This document shows, one piece after another, positions 1 through 5,440 of a stretch of 5,440 bases of DNA (its first letter is position 1; the number at the start of each line of letters is the position of its first letter). The stretch is from Flavobacteriaceae bacterium. GTDB lineage: Bacteria; Bacteroidota; Bacteroidia; Flavobacteriales; Flavobacteriaceae. Where the stretch lies: the NCBI GenBank assembly GCA_015493405.1, contig WGDF01000261.1:1-5440 (forward strand), in the 5' to 3' direction. The notes under the pieces are model-generated. The model worked only from the letters and a program-made list of their open reading frames with translations, ran no database searches and was not told the DNA's origin. Position numbers and translations under genes: made by a program.

Positions 1-1422
1 ATATTCCCAGAATTTTTGAACGGATTCTATATTGACTCTTTCGTCCGGTGAATGAGCGCCTTGGATGGTCGGGCCAAAGGAAATCATTTCCATATTAGGA
101 TAATGCGACTTGATGATACCGCATTCCAAACCGGCGTGACAAGCGACTACTTTGGGTTTATCGTTATACATTTTTTCATACAAATTTGACATTATGGACA
201 AAATTTGTGCTTCAGGATTGGGTTTCCAACCCGGATAGGAACCGTCTAATTCAACATCGAGCCCACCCAACTCATAAGCACTTTTCAGATTGTTAGCCAA
301 ATCATCTTTGGTGCTTTCAACGCTGGAACGGGTCAGGTTGTCAATTTGAATGTTACCACCGGCAACATTGATGCTGGCGACATTGTTGGAAGTTTCTACC
401 AAGTCTTCCATATCGGCACTCATACGGAATACGCCGTTGTGCGCTACATATATCGTTTTGATTAATTTATCTTGTGCTTCTTTGTTCATTACCTTTTCGG
501 GGACATCAACCGGCTCAAAAACAAAGGTTAAATCGGGGTCTTGTTTGGCTTGTTCCACCTTGATGGTTTCAGACAAAGCTTTCATCGCTTTTAAGATTTT
601 TTCTTCCTTATCGGCAGGTAAAACTATGGTCGCTTCTGCTTCACGAGGAATGGCATTGCGCAGTCCGCCACCGTGAATTTCGGCAACTTGCAGTCCGCAA
701 GGGGCACCTTTGTATAGCAAACGATTTAATATTTTATTGGCATTACCCCGATATAAATGTATGTCCATTCCGGAGTGTCCACCCGTTAAACCTTTAACTT
801 TTACGTTGTAGGCTTTGTCTTTTTTATTCGTATTTTCTTCTTTGTAAGTTCCGGTTGCGGTAATATCAATTCCACCGGCGCATCCGATATCCAATTCATC
901 GTCTTCTTCGGTGTCGAGATTGAGCATAATAGTGGCTTCAAAAATGCCTTCCTGCAAGTGTTGCGCACCGGTCATTCCGGTTTCTTCGTCAATGGTAAAC
1001 AAGGCTTCCAAAGCAGGATGCGGAATATCTTTGGATGCCAATAAGCCCATAATAGCGGCTACGCCAATGCCGTTATCTGCCCCAAGGGTAGTACCATCGG
1101 CAGTTACCCAATCGACATTGATAAGCATTTTGATACCGTCTTTTTCAAAATCGTGGTCGGTACCTTTGTTTTTTTGGGGTACCATATCCAGATGCGATTG
1201 TAAAGCAACGGTTTTACGGTTTTCCATTCCGGAGCTTGCCGGTTTTTTGATGATGACATTGCCAATTTTGTCTTCAAAAGTTTCCAAGCCGAGACTTTTT
1301 CCAAAATTGAGCATAAATTGTCGTACTTTTTCTTCTTTTTTTGATGGACGTGGCACTGCATTGAGCGCTACAAAGTTTTCCCATATTTCAACGGGTTGTA
1401 ATTTGGCTATTTTATCGTTCAT
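1..1422 (-). CDS. pepD: Cytosolic beta-alanyl/aminoacyl-histidine dipeptidase (M20 family), C-terminus cut by window edge
   Basis: This is a dinuclear-metal (usually zinc) cytosolic dipeptidase that cleaves Xaa-His and many other dipeptides in peptide recycling. The frame is open for 474 codons from the ATG to base 1 with no stop; E. coli PepD has about 485 residues, so only about ten are missing. The M20 metal and catalytic residues are all visible: HLDM with His77 and Asp79, GADNG with bridging Asp116, DEETG with catalytic Glu146 and metal ligand Glu147, NLD with Asp170, and GAHSPDERV with His457. The spacing matches E. coli PepD (His80, Asp119, Glu149/150, Asp173, His461) with an offset of three to four. 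The lid/dimerisation domain lies around residues 185-390, including GGHSGMD. No signal peptide is seen. The start (MNDKIAKLQP) gives the usual N-terminus. Its leader contains a 7-bp tandem array and no clear promoter. Base composition is much richer in GC than the RhuM-Fic gene upstream. Assignment by recognition of family motifs; very confident. Confidence 0.96.
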   Translation of the reverse strand, partial: MNDKIAKLQPVEIWENFVALNAVPRPSKKEEKVRQFMLNFGKSLGLETFEDKIGNVIIKKPASSGMENRKTVALQSHLDMVPQKNKGTDHDFEKDGIKMLINVDWVTADGTTLGADNGIGVAAIMGLLASKDIPHPALEALFTIDEETGMTGAQHLQEGIFEATIMLNLDTEEDDELDIGCAGGIDITATGTYKEENTNKKDKAYNVKVKGLTGGHSGMDIHLYRGNANKILNRLLYKGAPCGLQVAEIHGGGLRNAIPREAEATIVLPADKEEKILKAMKALSETIKVEQAKQDPDLTFVFEPVDVPEKVMNKEAQDKLIKTIYVAHNGVFRMSADMEDLVETSNNVASINVAGGNIQIDNLTRSSVESTKDDLANNLKSAYELGGLDVELDGSYPGWKPNPEAQILSIMSNLYEKMYNDKPKVVACHAGLECGIIKSHYPNMEMISFGPTIQGAHSPDERVNIESVQKFWEY

Positions 1423-1435
1423 AATATTTATTTTT

Positions 1436-1502
1436 AGTATCGAGTAGCTGGTAACGAGTAACAAGTATCGAGTAACAAGTATCGAGTATCGAGTAGCTAG
1501 TT
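1436..1502. repeat. Tandem array of 7-bp units (consensus TCGAGTA)
   Basis: Eight complete heptamers run without a gap from 1440 to 1495: TCGAGTA, GCTGGTA, ACGAGTA, ACAAGTA, TCGAGTA, ACAAGTA, TCGAGTA, TCGAGTA. A partial unit (AGTA) lies at 1436-1439 and a decayed one (GCTAGTT) at 1496-1502. All complete units end in GTA; variation is confined to the first four positions. The array fills most of the 88 bases between the stop of the RhuM-Fic gene (1511) and the pepD start (1422), so it lies in the pepD leader or promoter. From memory, similar GAGTATC-type intergenic arrays occur in other flavobacterial genomes; I cannot check this here. The function is unknown. Confidence 0.9.
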
Positions 1503-1510
1503 CTTACTGA

Positions 1511-2503
1511 TTAATTATTTTTATTTATTAAATTCACAATTACTTTTATCATTGTATCTTTTTCTTCCGGTTTACTAACGGCAATCATCAATGTTAAGGC
1601 TACTAATGCATTATCTGCTATTCTCTTTTTTCCGTTTTTTGAAAAAAGTAAAGTATTTCTTTCAAGGAAATACAAAAAGATGAATGCTGCTATTCTTTTA
1701 TTTCCATCAGAAAAAGAATGATTTTTTACTATAAAATATAAAAGATTGGCTGCTTTTTCTTCTATACTTGGGTATAAATCAACTCCACCGAATGTTTGAT
1801 AAATTGTTGATATGGAACTTCTAAATGAATCATCTTTTTCGTGTCCGAATAAATCACTATTCCTAAAAGTTTGTTTTACCAATTCAATCTGTCTAATCGC
1901 TTCTTCATAACTTAAATGATATATTTCTTTTGTTGATGTATTTTCAATCTTTAACGTTTGATAATCGTATTGGTCAAGAAGTTCAAGTGCATAAGAGTAA
2001 TCGGAAATTATTTGTAGCAGCCCTTTGCTTTCGTCATTTGATAATTCTTTATATTTAAGTGTGTTTCCGAGTATTCTAATTGTTTCTTTTAATTTATTTA
2101 GTTGTGCTACTTGTTTTTCTAACCTTTGTTGATTAATTGCGTAACCTTTTATGAGATAATCTTTTAATATTTGATTTGCCCAAATTCTAAATTCAGTTCC
2201 TTGTTTTGAATTAACTCTATATCCGACAGCAATAATAATATCTAAATTATAATATTTTATAGTTCTTTTAACGCTTCTTTCTCCTTCTTTTTGAACTTGT
2301 GCAATTTTTGCACAAGTTCGATTCTCATCAAGCTCTTTTGTTTTATAAATATTTCTTATGTGCCTATTTATAGAAGTTCTGTCGGTTTGAAAAAGTACTT
2401 CAAGTTGATACTGATTTAACCACACAGTCTCCTTTTCAAGCTTCACTTCTATTGAAGTTTTGCCTTCATTGGTTTTATATATTTTAATCTCGGACTTGTT
2501 CAT
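1511..2503 (-). CDS. RhuM-type DNA-binding domain fused to a Fic/Doc domain (RhuM/Fic/DOC family protein)
   Basis: A 330-residue protein of two joined domains. Residues about 5-130 match the RhuM family (named after a Salmonella pathogenicity-island protein of unclear function): a helix-turn-helix-like stretch around 28-57 (WLNQYQLEVLFQTDRTSINR), followed by the KRTIKYYNLDIIIAVGYRV and FRIWANQILKDYLIKGYAIN blocks. Residues about 125-160 are charged and helical, probably a coiled linker. Residues about 165-325 are a Fic fold, with the active-site motif HSFSDGNKR at 262-270 (His262, Asp266, Asn268, Lys269, Arg270). The GNKR form resembles Doc rather than the GNGRxxR of AMP-transferring Fic proteins, so kinase-like or other phosphotransfer is as likely as AMPylation (inference). 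I see no (S/T)xxxE(G/N) inhibitory motif and no adjacent antitoxin gene. It is AT-rich (13 G+C in bases 1681-1740, against 30 in bases 961-1020 of pepD), suggesting acquisition. Family confident; biological role (toxin, regulator or defence factor) unknown. Confidence 0.93.
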   Translation of the reverse strand: MNKSEIKIYKTNEGKTSIEVKLEKETVWLNQYQLEVLFQTDRTSINRHIRNIYKTKELDENRTCAKIAQVQKEGERSVKRTIKYYNLDIIIAVGYRVNSKQGTEFRIWANQILKDYLIKGYAINQQRLEKQVAQLNKLKETIRILGNTLKYKELSNDESKGLLQIISDYSYALELLDQYDYQTLKIENTSTKEIYHLSYEEAIRQIELVKQTFRNSDLFGHEKDDSFRSSISTIYQTFGGVDLYPSIEEKAANLLYFIVKNHSFSDGNKRIAAFIFLYFLERNTLLFSKNGKKRIADNALVALTLMIAVSKPEEKDTMIKVIVNLINKNN

Positions 2504-2523
2504 TTACCAAGAATACATTTAAT

Positions 2524-2553
2524 TAAAAAGGCACGCCAAACGGCATACCTTTT
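2524..2553 (-). terminator. Rho-independent terminator of the accA unit
   Basis: On the minus strand, GGTATGCC (2549-2542) pairs with GGCGTGCC (2537-2530) across a four-base loop. The stem has two G-U wobbles that are valid only in minus-strand RNA and is lengthened by A-T pairs on both sides. It ends in a run of five T. It begins five bases after the stop codon of the 65-residue gene, as expected for the end of the accA transcription unit. It also separates that unit from the RhuM-Fic gene, which therefore probably needs its own promoter. Confidence 0.8.
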
Positions 2554-2557
2554 CTTG

Positions 2558-2755
2558 TTATTTTTGATGGTTTAAATGTTTTTTTACGATTTGCAACGGA
2601 ATATATCTTCCTATAAAATAGGCCGTCAGCATAATGGGGATGAAATACTTTATCAATATTTCTTGTCGGCCTGCATCATTCATCAAAAGCGCAAAAACAG
2701 CAATCGCCAATAAAACGATAATATCCAGTGTTAAAAGTTTTTGTCTTAAAGTCAT
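2558..2755 (-). CDS. Small two-helix membrane protein downstream of accA, unrecognised
   Basis: A 65-residue protein whose family I do not recognise. Two hydrophobic segments, about residues 9-25 (LDIIVLLAIAVFALLM) and 36-55 (KYFIPIMLTAYFIGRYIPLQ), are joined by a short polar loop (NDAGRQE). The C-terminus is basic (KKHLNHQK), so both ends may face the cytoplasm by the positive-inside rule (inference). It starts 9 bases after the accA stop and ends just before a strong terminator, so it is very probably co-transcribed with accA as the last gene of the unit. A weak TGAGAA purine stretch precedes the ATG. Tight spacing, membrane pattern and terminator placement support a real gene. No function can be given. 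Confidence 0.75.
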   Translation of the reverse strand: MTLRQKLLTLDIIVLLAIAVFALLMNDAGRQEILIKYFIPIMLTAYFIGRYIPLQIVKKHLNHQK

Positions 2756-2764
2756 CAGTTCTCA

Positions 2765-3715
2765 TTATTTTTCTGAATAATCTCCCATTTTGGCATATTT
2801 CGCCATACGCTGTTCTACCAATTGATCCTTGGAAAGATCTTTCAATTCGGTATAAGTATCTACAATTTTTTGAGCTACATTCTGAAAAGTTTCTTCAGGT
2901 TTTCGATGTGCTCCGCCGACAGGTTCGGGGATAATTTCATCAATCAAACCTAGTTTTAACATATCGGGAGCCGTTAATTTCAAAGCATTAGCCGCTTGTT
3001 CTTTAAATTCCCAACTGCGCCATAAAATAGAGGAGCAAGATTCGGGTGAAATCACGGAATACCAGGTATTTTCAAGCATATAAACCCTATCCCCTACGCC
3101 TATACCCAAAGCTCCACCTGAGGCACCTTCGCCTACAATTATTGTAATGATAGGCGTTTCTAGTTTGGTCATTTCCATAATATTACGGGCAATGGCTTCT
3201 CCTTGTCCACGCTCTTCGGCTTCGATGCCGGGATAGGCCCCCGGTGTATCAATAATTGTAACGACCGGAATGCCAAATTTCTCTGCCATTTTCATCAATC
3301 GTAAGGCTTTGCGATAACCTTCGGGATTGGCCATACCGAAATTGCGGTATTTTCGTTCTTTGGTATTGCGACCTTTTTGCATGCCGATAAACATATAAGA
3401 TTGATTACCGATCTTGCCTAAACCACCAATCATAGCCTTGTCGTCTCCAAAATTGCGGTCGCCATGCAATTCTAAAAACGTATCTCCGGCTAAAGCTTTA
3501 ATATAATCCAAGGTAAAAGGGCGGTCGGGATGGCGTGAGAGTTGCACGCGTTGCCAAGGCGTTAGATTTTTAAATATTTCTTTTTGTTTTTTTTGAATTT
3601 CTTTCTCTATTTTTTTGCAACCGGCGTCAATTCCGGTTTCTTCAGCTATTTCATAACATTTTTTCAGGTTGTTTTCCAACTCCTGAATCGGTTTTTCAAA
3701 ATCTAAATATTCCAT
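2765..3715 (-). CDS. accA: Acetyl-CoA carboxylase carboxyltransferase, alpha subunit
   Basis: The alpha subunit pairs with AccD in the cytosolic alpha2-beta2 carboxyltransferase, which moves the carboxyl group from biotin on AccB to acetyl-CoA and makes malonyl-CoA for fatty acid synthesis. Length 316, against 319 in E. coli. Family blocks in order: N-terminal helical region with LEN (residues 13-15) and [15 protein letters not shown] (52-66); [11 protein letters not shown] (82-92); [10 protein letters not shown] (111-120); [17 protein letters not shown] (125-141); DTPGAYPG (156-163); [11 protein letters not shown] (168-178); [12 protein letters not shown] (195-206); and ISPES (222-226). The glycine-rich DTPGAYPG and GEGASGGA turns belong to the crotonase-like fold and form the oxyanion holes. 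The ATG gives the standard N-terminus [14 protein letters not shown]. AccD, AccB and AccC are not in this window, which is common when accA is separate. A 65-residue membrane-protein gene follows after 9 bases. Identification is secure. Confidence 0.98.
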   Translation of the reverse strand: MEYLDFEKPIQELENNLKKCYEIAEETGIDAGCKKIEKEIQKKQKEIFKNLTPWQRVQLSRHPDRPFTLDYIKALAGDTFLELHGDRNFGDDKAMIGGLGKIGNQSYMFIGMQKGRNTKERKYRNFGMANPEGYRKALRLMKMAEKFGIPVVTIIDTPGAYPGIEAEERGQGEAIARNIMEMTKLETPIITIIVGEGASGGALGIGVGDRVYMLENTWYSVISPESCSSILWRSWEFKEQAANALKLTAPDMLKLGLIDEIIPEPVGGAHRKPEETFQNVAQKIVDTYTELKDLSKDQLVEQRMAKYAKMGDYSEK

Positions 3716-3740
3716 ACTTGTTGTGAATTGTTTAATTGTG

Positions 3741-3748
3741 TAAAAGTA
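3741..3748 (-). promoter_or_regulatory. Possible -7 promoter element for accA
   Basis: The minus strand reads TACTTTTA, seven of eight bases fitting the Bacteroidota -7 consensus TAnnTTTG, 25 bases before the accA ATG. I see no convincing TTG at the -33 spacing, and the 76-base gap to the transporter gene has no clear terminator. accA may therefore also be read from upstream. Weak call in AT-rich DNA. Confidence 0.3.
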
Positions 3749-3791
3749 AAAAAATATCCGAAAATTCCCTAAGACATTAACATTTATCCGC

Positions 3792-4673
3792 CTATTTTTG
3801 ATATTTGTGTTTGATTATGGCATTTAAAGCAATGATAATCAGTATAATAAAAGCTCCTAGATAAAAGCCGGAAGACATTTTTTCTTGATTGCCCAAAATC
3901 AAAACAGCCAAAATAATCCCATAGACCGGTTCCAAGTTAATAGATAGCATTATGGTATATGGGCTGATATGTTTCATCAGATTGATCGATTGTGTAAAGG
4001 CATAAGCCGTGCAGATACTCGCCAAAATAGCCAAATAAAGCCAATCTGTGGGCGTCGGTAGCGGCATATGAAACAGTTTACCCTGAAAAGCTAAAATCAA
4101 ACTTAAAAATAAAAACCCGTAAAAGAGTTGAAAAAAAGATAATGAAGTGCCATTTTGCTGTCTTATGTACAGGCCGTTAATCACCGAAAACAAACCGGAC
4201 AAGAAAGCTGCTATCAAGGCGAAATACACGCCGGTAAACGCTATTCTTTCAATTTTTAACAAGACAAAAAAGCCACCTAAAATCAAGATGCCGAGTCCTA
4301 TCTCGTAAAAATAAACTTTGCGTTTGAACAAAACGGGTTCTAATAATGACGTAAAAAAAGCACCGCTAGATAAGGTGACCAAAGTAATGGAAACATTCGA
4401 CACTTTTATGGCATAAAAAAAAGCCAACCAGTGCAAGGCTATGATCATACCGCCCAAAAGGTAACGTCCTTGGTTTTTTATATTGAAATGGTTGCCTGTA
4501 CGGCGTTTGTTAGGCTGCACCAACACATAAAGACCTAAAAATAAAGATGCCAATCCCATACGATACCAAGTCAGGGCCAAATAATCAAGATGAATTAAGG
4601 CACCTAAAACAGCCGTAAATCCCCAAATAAAAATGATGAAATGAAGTTTGGCATAAGCTTTAAGATGGGACAT
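3792..4673 (-). CDS. EamA-family (drug/metabolite transporter superfamily) inner-membrane permease
   Basis: A 293-residue, very hydrophobic protein with the length and pattern of ten-helix DMT permeases, which carry small metabolites or amino acids across the inner membrane. It contains two EamA repeats, about residues 8-139 and 147-286. The duplication is directly visible: TSLLEPVLF (109-117) in the first half and INLEPVYGI (245-253) in the second occupy equivalent places, each followed by a hydrophobic helix. The N-terminal IWGF (15-18) is also typical of the family. A basic loop ([17 protein letters not shown], about 54-70) follows the second helix. The substrate cannot be predicted; efflux is the usual role. 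The start chosen follows a perfect TATATTTG promoter element by 18 bases. The stop is TAG, 76 bases before accA. The nearby accA gives no functional link that I can argue for. Confidence 0.93.
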   Translation of the reverse strand: MSHLKAYAKLHFIIFIWGFTAVLGALIHLDYLALTWYRMGLASLFLGLYVLVQPNKRRTGNHFNIKNQGRYLLGGMIIALHWLAFFYAIKVSNVSITLVTLSSGAFFTSLLEPVLFKRKVYFYEIGLGILILGGFFVLLKIERIAFTGVYFALIAAFLSGLFSVINGLYIRQQNGTSLSFFQLFYGFLFLSLILAFQGKLFHMPLPTPTDWLYLAILASICTAYAFTQSINLMKHISPYTIMLSINLEPVYGIILAVLILGNQEKMSSGFYLGAFIILIIIALNAIIKHKYQK

Positions 4674-4691
4674 AATCGGCTTTTTTCAACA

Positions 4692-4699
4692 CAAATATA
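4692..4699 (-). promoter_or_regulatory. -7 promoter element for the EamA transporter gene
   Basis: The minus strand reads TATATTTG, a perfect match to the Bacteroidota -7 consensus TAnnTTTG, 18 bases before the transporter ATG. That would give a leader of about ten bases. A TTG lies upstream but only 13 bases away, shorter than the usual 19-21 base spacing, so the -33 element is not supported. The position in a short gap immediately before a gene makes it plausible. Confidence 0.5.
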
Positions 4700-4709
4700 G
4701 GAATTATTA

Positions 4710-4835
4710 TCACAACAGCTCGGCATAAACACGGCCGCCTTGCGCTACCGGCTTGGTTTCATATTGGTAGCCGTCGCAACATAAGTGCCAAGTGCCTAGC
4801 TGAAAGTTAAAAGTGCGATTGCGTTGAAAGTTCAT
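4710..4835 (-). CDS. Possible 41-residue protein, unrecognised
   Basis: A short ATG-to-TGA frame encoding 41 residues, beginning MNFQRNRTFNFQLGTWHL and including an adjacent cysteine pair (Cys19-Cys20) and a GYQYETKP segment. It has no membrane segment or signal peptide, and I recognise no domain. In its favour: its G+C content and codon use resemble pepD and accA rather than the surrounding AT-rich DNA, a possible TATCTTTA promoter lies 32 bases upstream, and an in-frame TAA 13-15 bases before the ATG fixes the start. Against: a 41-codon frame can arise by chance, there is no ribosome binding site, and it could be the remnant of a longer gene. It ends 36 bases before the transporter start. 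Confidence 0.4.
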   Translation of the reverse strand: MNFQRNRTFNFQLGTWHLCCDGYQYETKPVAQGGRVYAELL

Positions 4836-4867
4836 CTCAAAAACTTAAATGCTTGGACAATATAGGG

Positions 4868-4875
4868 TAAAGATA
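4868..4875 (-). promoter_or_regulatory. Possible -7 promoter element before the 41-residue ORF
   Basis: The minus strand reads TATCTTTA, seven of eight bases fitting TAnnTTTG; TATCTTTG is a frequent flavobacterial form. It lies 32 bases before the ATG of the 41-residue frame. No -33 TTG is seen at the right distance, because that area is poly-A. Weak evidence. Confidence 0.3.
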
Positions 4876-4913
4876 GGAAATTTTTTATTTTATCATTACT
4901 TTTTTGCTTACCA

Positions 4914-4928
4914 CGCGATGCAATCGCG
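4914..4928. repeat. GC-rich hairpin CGCGAT-GCA-ATCGCG
   Basis: A perfect inverted repeat with 6-bp arms and a 3-base loop. It is extended by CC (4911-4912) with GG (4930-4931) across one A-C mismatch. Its right arm is the start of the first 14-bp direct repeat, so palindrome and direct repeat share bases, as in REP-like elements. No T-run follows on either strand, so it is not a standard terminator. Confidence 0.7.
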
Positions 4929-4952
4929 CGGGAGCTGAGCAATCGCGCGGGA
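4920..4952. repeat. Two 14-bp direct repeats, GCAATCGCGCGGGA
   Basis: Exact copies at 4920-4933 and 4939-4952, separated by GCTGA, a period of 19 bases. They are the most GC-rich bases in the right third of the window. Only two copies are present, so this is neither a CRISPR array nor a long tandem array. It could be a pair of protein-binding sites or part of a dispersed element. Confidence 0.8.
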
Positions 4953-4996
4953 ACAAGGGCATTGCTTACTTTTTTCTTTTCTTGATTTATGTGCCC

Positions 4997-5011
4997 CTAA
5001 CTACAAGTTAG
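4997..5011. repeat. Hairpin CTAACT-ACA-AGTTAG
   Basis: A perfect 6-bp stem with a 3-base loop. On the minus strand a few further G-C pairs (4995-4996 with 5014-5015) are possible across a two-base bulge. It lies 36 bases after the stop of the 58-residue gene, between the two TTCTTTTCTT copies. No T-run follows on the minus strand, so termination is possible but not supported. Confidence 0.6.
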
Positions 5012-5046
5012 CAGGAGCAGAGGTATGTCCCACTTTCTTTTCTTTG

Positions 5047-5223
5047 TTACATATTATTTTTTCTACGAAGCACCAACCACAATATCAATGAAGTAATAAG
5101 ATAAGTGAATAGAACAATAAGAATTTCATTAATACCGAATCTTCCTCTATAACGCCAAATACGCCAGACGACATATGGGATTGAAACAATAATAGCAATG
5201 ATAAGTTTTTTCTGATTTTTCAT
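5047..5223 (-). CDS. Small two-helix membrane protein, unrecognised
   Basis: A 58-residue frame starting MKNQKKLIIAIIVSIPYVVW. It has two hydrophobic segments, about residues 7-20 and 33-52 (EILIVLFTYLITSLILWLVL), joined by a basic loop (RIWRYRGRFG), and ends in a basic tail (RRKNNM). I do not recognise the family. Its ATG overlaps the TGA of the upstream gene in a 4-base ATGA, the classic layout for translational coupling; this strongly supports both the start and the reality of the gene. It is AT-rich like its partner. The two proteins probably act together, the partner perhaps at the membrane, but no function can be assigned. Confidence 0.75.
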   Translation of the reverse strand: MKNQKKLIIAIIVSIPYVVWRIWRYRGRFGINEILIVLFTYLITSLILWLVLRRKNNM

Positions 5224-5440
5224 AAGTTTTGGTTTATTTTAGCAATAAAATTATTAACATTTTCTTTTTTTAAAGTGTATTTATAAGTAGATATCGGAAA
5301 TCTTGTTATTTGATTATCGCTTGAAAGAATTTCAATTGCATCTATTTTAGCTAGATCGAATTGAGCCTTTTTAATTTTGACATCTTTTATTTGAAATTCT
5401 TGTTTGCATTTTATTTTAAGTAATGGATAATGGGTATATA
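5220..5440 (-). CDS. 3' end of an unrecognised gene, cut by the right window edge
   Basis: The frame is open from the window edge (first whole codon at 5438) for 72 codons to TGA. The visible part is hydrophilic, with alternating charged and hydrophobic residues suggesting beta strands (CKQEFQIKDVKIKKAQFDL, then IDAIEIL), and ends in a probable amphipathic helix (KENVNNFIAKINQNL). A strand-rich domain closed by a C-terminal helix is loosely like a bacterial PH-type domain; this is a weak impression only. No membrane segment is visible in this part. The stop overlaps the start of the 58-residue membrane-protein gene by 4 bases, so the two are almost certainly co-expressed. It is AT-rich (15 G+C in bases 5341-5400). 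The N-terminal part is outside the window. Confidence 0.7.
   Translation of the reverse strand, partial: YTHYPLLKIKCKQEFQIKDVKIKKAQFDLAKIDAIEILSSDNQITRFPISTYKYTLKKENVNNFIAKINQNL

Larger units (their letters stand above)
4896..5044. repeat. Non-coding repeat-rich segment resembling a REP-type or dispersed element
   Basis: The roughly 210 bases between the 58-residue gene and the 41-residue frame hold no convincing gene but several internal repeats. TTACTTTTTT occurs at 4896-4905 and 4966-4975; TTGCTTAC at 4904-4911 and 4962-4969; GCAATCGCGCGGGA at 4920-4933 and 4939-4952; TTCTTTTCTT at 4974-4983 and 5035-5044. Two perfect 6-bp-stem, 3-base-loop hairpins lie at 4914-4928 and 4997-5011. The GC-rich core stands out sharply from AT-rich flanks. 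This modular palindrome-plus-repeat make-up fits a dispersed intergenic element, but copy number cannot be judged from one window. Confidence 0.55.

Noticed and set aside
350..676. Open frame of 108 codons on the plus strand.
   Set aside because: It lies antisense inside pepD, whose M20 motifs are intact; the translation is Ser/Thr-rich and low in complexity, as expected for a shadow frame.
1104..1361. Open frame of 85 codons on the minus strand.
   Set aside because: It is an out-of-frame reading within pepD on the same strand.
911..1447. Open frame of 178 codons on the plus strand.
   Set aside because: It is antisense to the N-terminal half of pepD, including its HLDM and GADNG motifs, and has no recognisable domain.
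1436..1502. CRISPR array.
   Set aside because: Units are 7 bp with no spacers and there are no cas genes nearby; it is a simple tandem repeat.
1511..2503. Built-in Fic inhibitory helix, (S/T)xxxE(G/N).
   Set aside because: The nearest matches, TSTKEI (residues 189-194) and SKPEEK (310-315), lack the final Gly or Asn, so self-inhibition of the known type is not supported.
2508..2515. TATTCTTG as a promoter for the RhuM-Fic gene (minus strand).
   Set aside because: One mismatch to TAnnTTTG and only 4 bases from the ATG, which leaves almost no room for a transcription start; not listed as a feature.
2728..2934. Open frame of 68 codons on the plus strand.
   Set aside because: It is antisense to the end of accA and the start of the 65-residue gene, both better supported.
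4997..5011. Rho-independent terminator for the 58-residue gene.
   Set aside because: The hairpin is perfect but short, and on the minus strand it is followed by GGGCACAT rather than a T-run.

Overview
The window looks like chromosomal DNA from a Bacteroidota bacterium, probably Flavobacteriia. Evidence for this: AT-rich intergenic DNA, no clear Shine-Dalgarno sequences at most starts, TAnnTTTG-like -7 promoter elements, and PepD and AccA proteins of the type usual in that group. The genus cannot be named from sequence alone. Every gene I can support lies on the minus strand, so the text follows transcription from right to left.

Right edge (about 5440-5047): the 3' end of an unrecognised gene overlaps by 4 bases (ATGA) with a 58-residue two-helix membrane protein; both are AT-rich and look accessory. 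Next (about 5046-4836) comes about 210 bases of non-coding DNA rich in short repeats: two 14-bp GC-rich direct repeats, two small perfect hairpins and repeated pyrimidine tracts, resembling a REP-type dispersed element. A possible 41-residue ORF follows (4835-4710). 

The middle block (4673-2558) is ordinary chromosomal content: an EamA/DMT-family transporter, then accA (alpha subunit of the acetyl-CoA carboxylase carboxyltransferase, first step of fatty acid synthesis), then a 65-residue two-helix membrane protein 9 bases after accA. A hairpin followed by a T-run ends this transcription unit.

Beyond the terminator lies an AT-rich gene (2503-1511) encoding a RhuM-type DNA-binding domain fused to a Fic/Doc domain with a complete Doc-like active site (HSFSDGNKR). 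No antitoxin gene is next to it. It sits between the accA unit and pepD and is followed by a tandem array of 7-bp units (about 1436-1502). The array lies in the leader of pepD, a cytosolic M20-family dipeptidase that runs off the left edge with only its last few residues missing.

The genes do not form one pathway. The transporter, accA and pepD are housekeeping genes; the RhuM-Fic gene and the right-edge gene pair look like acquired or variable cargo. The best candidate for an unusual system is the stand-alone RhuM-Fic protein with the heptamer array beside it. RhuM/Fic/Doc fusions are a known protein family, so the novelty lies in its unknown function and in this arrangement.
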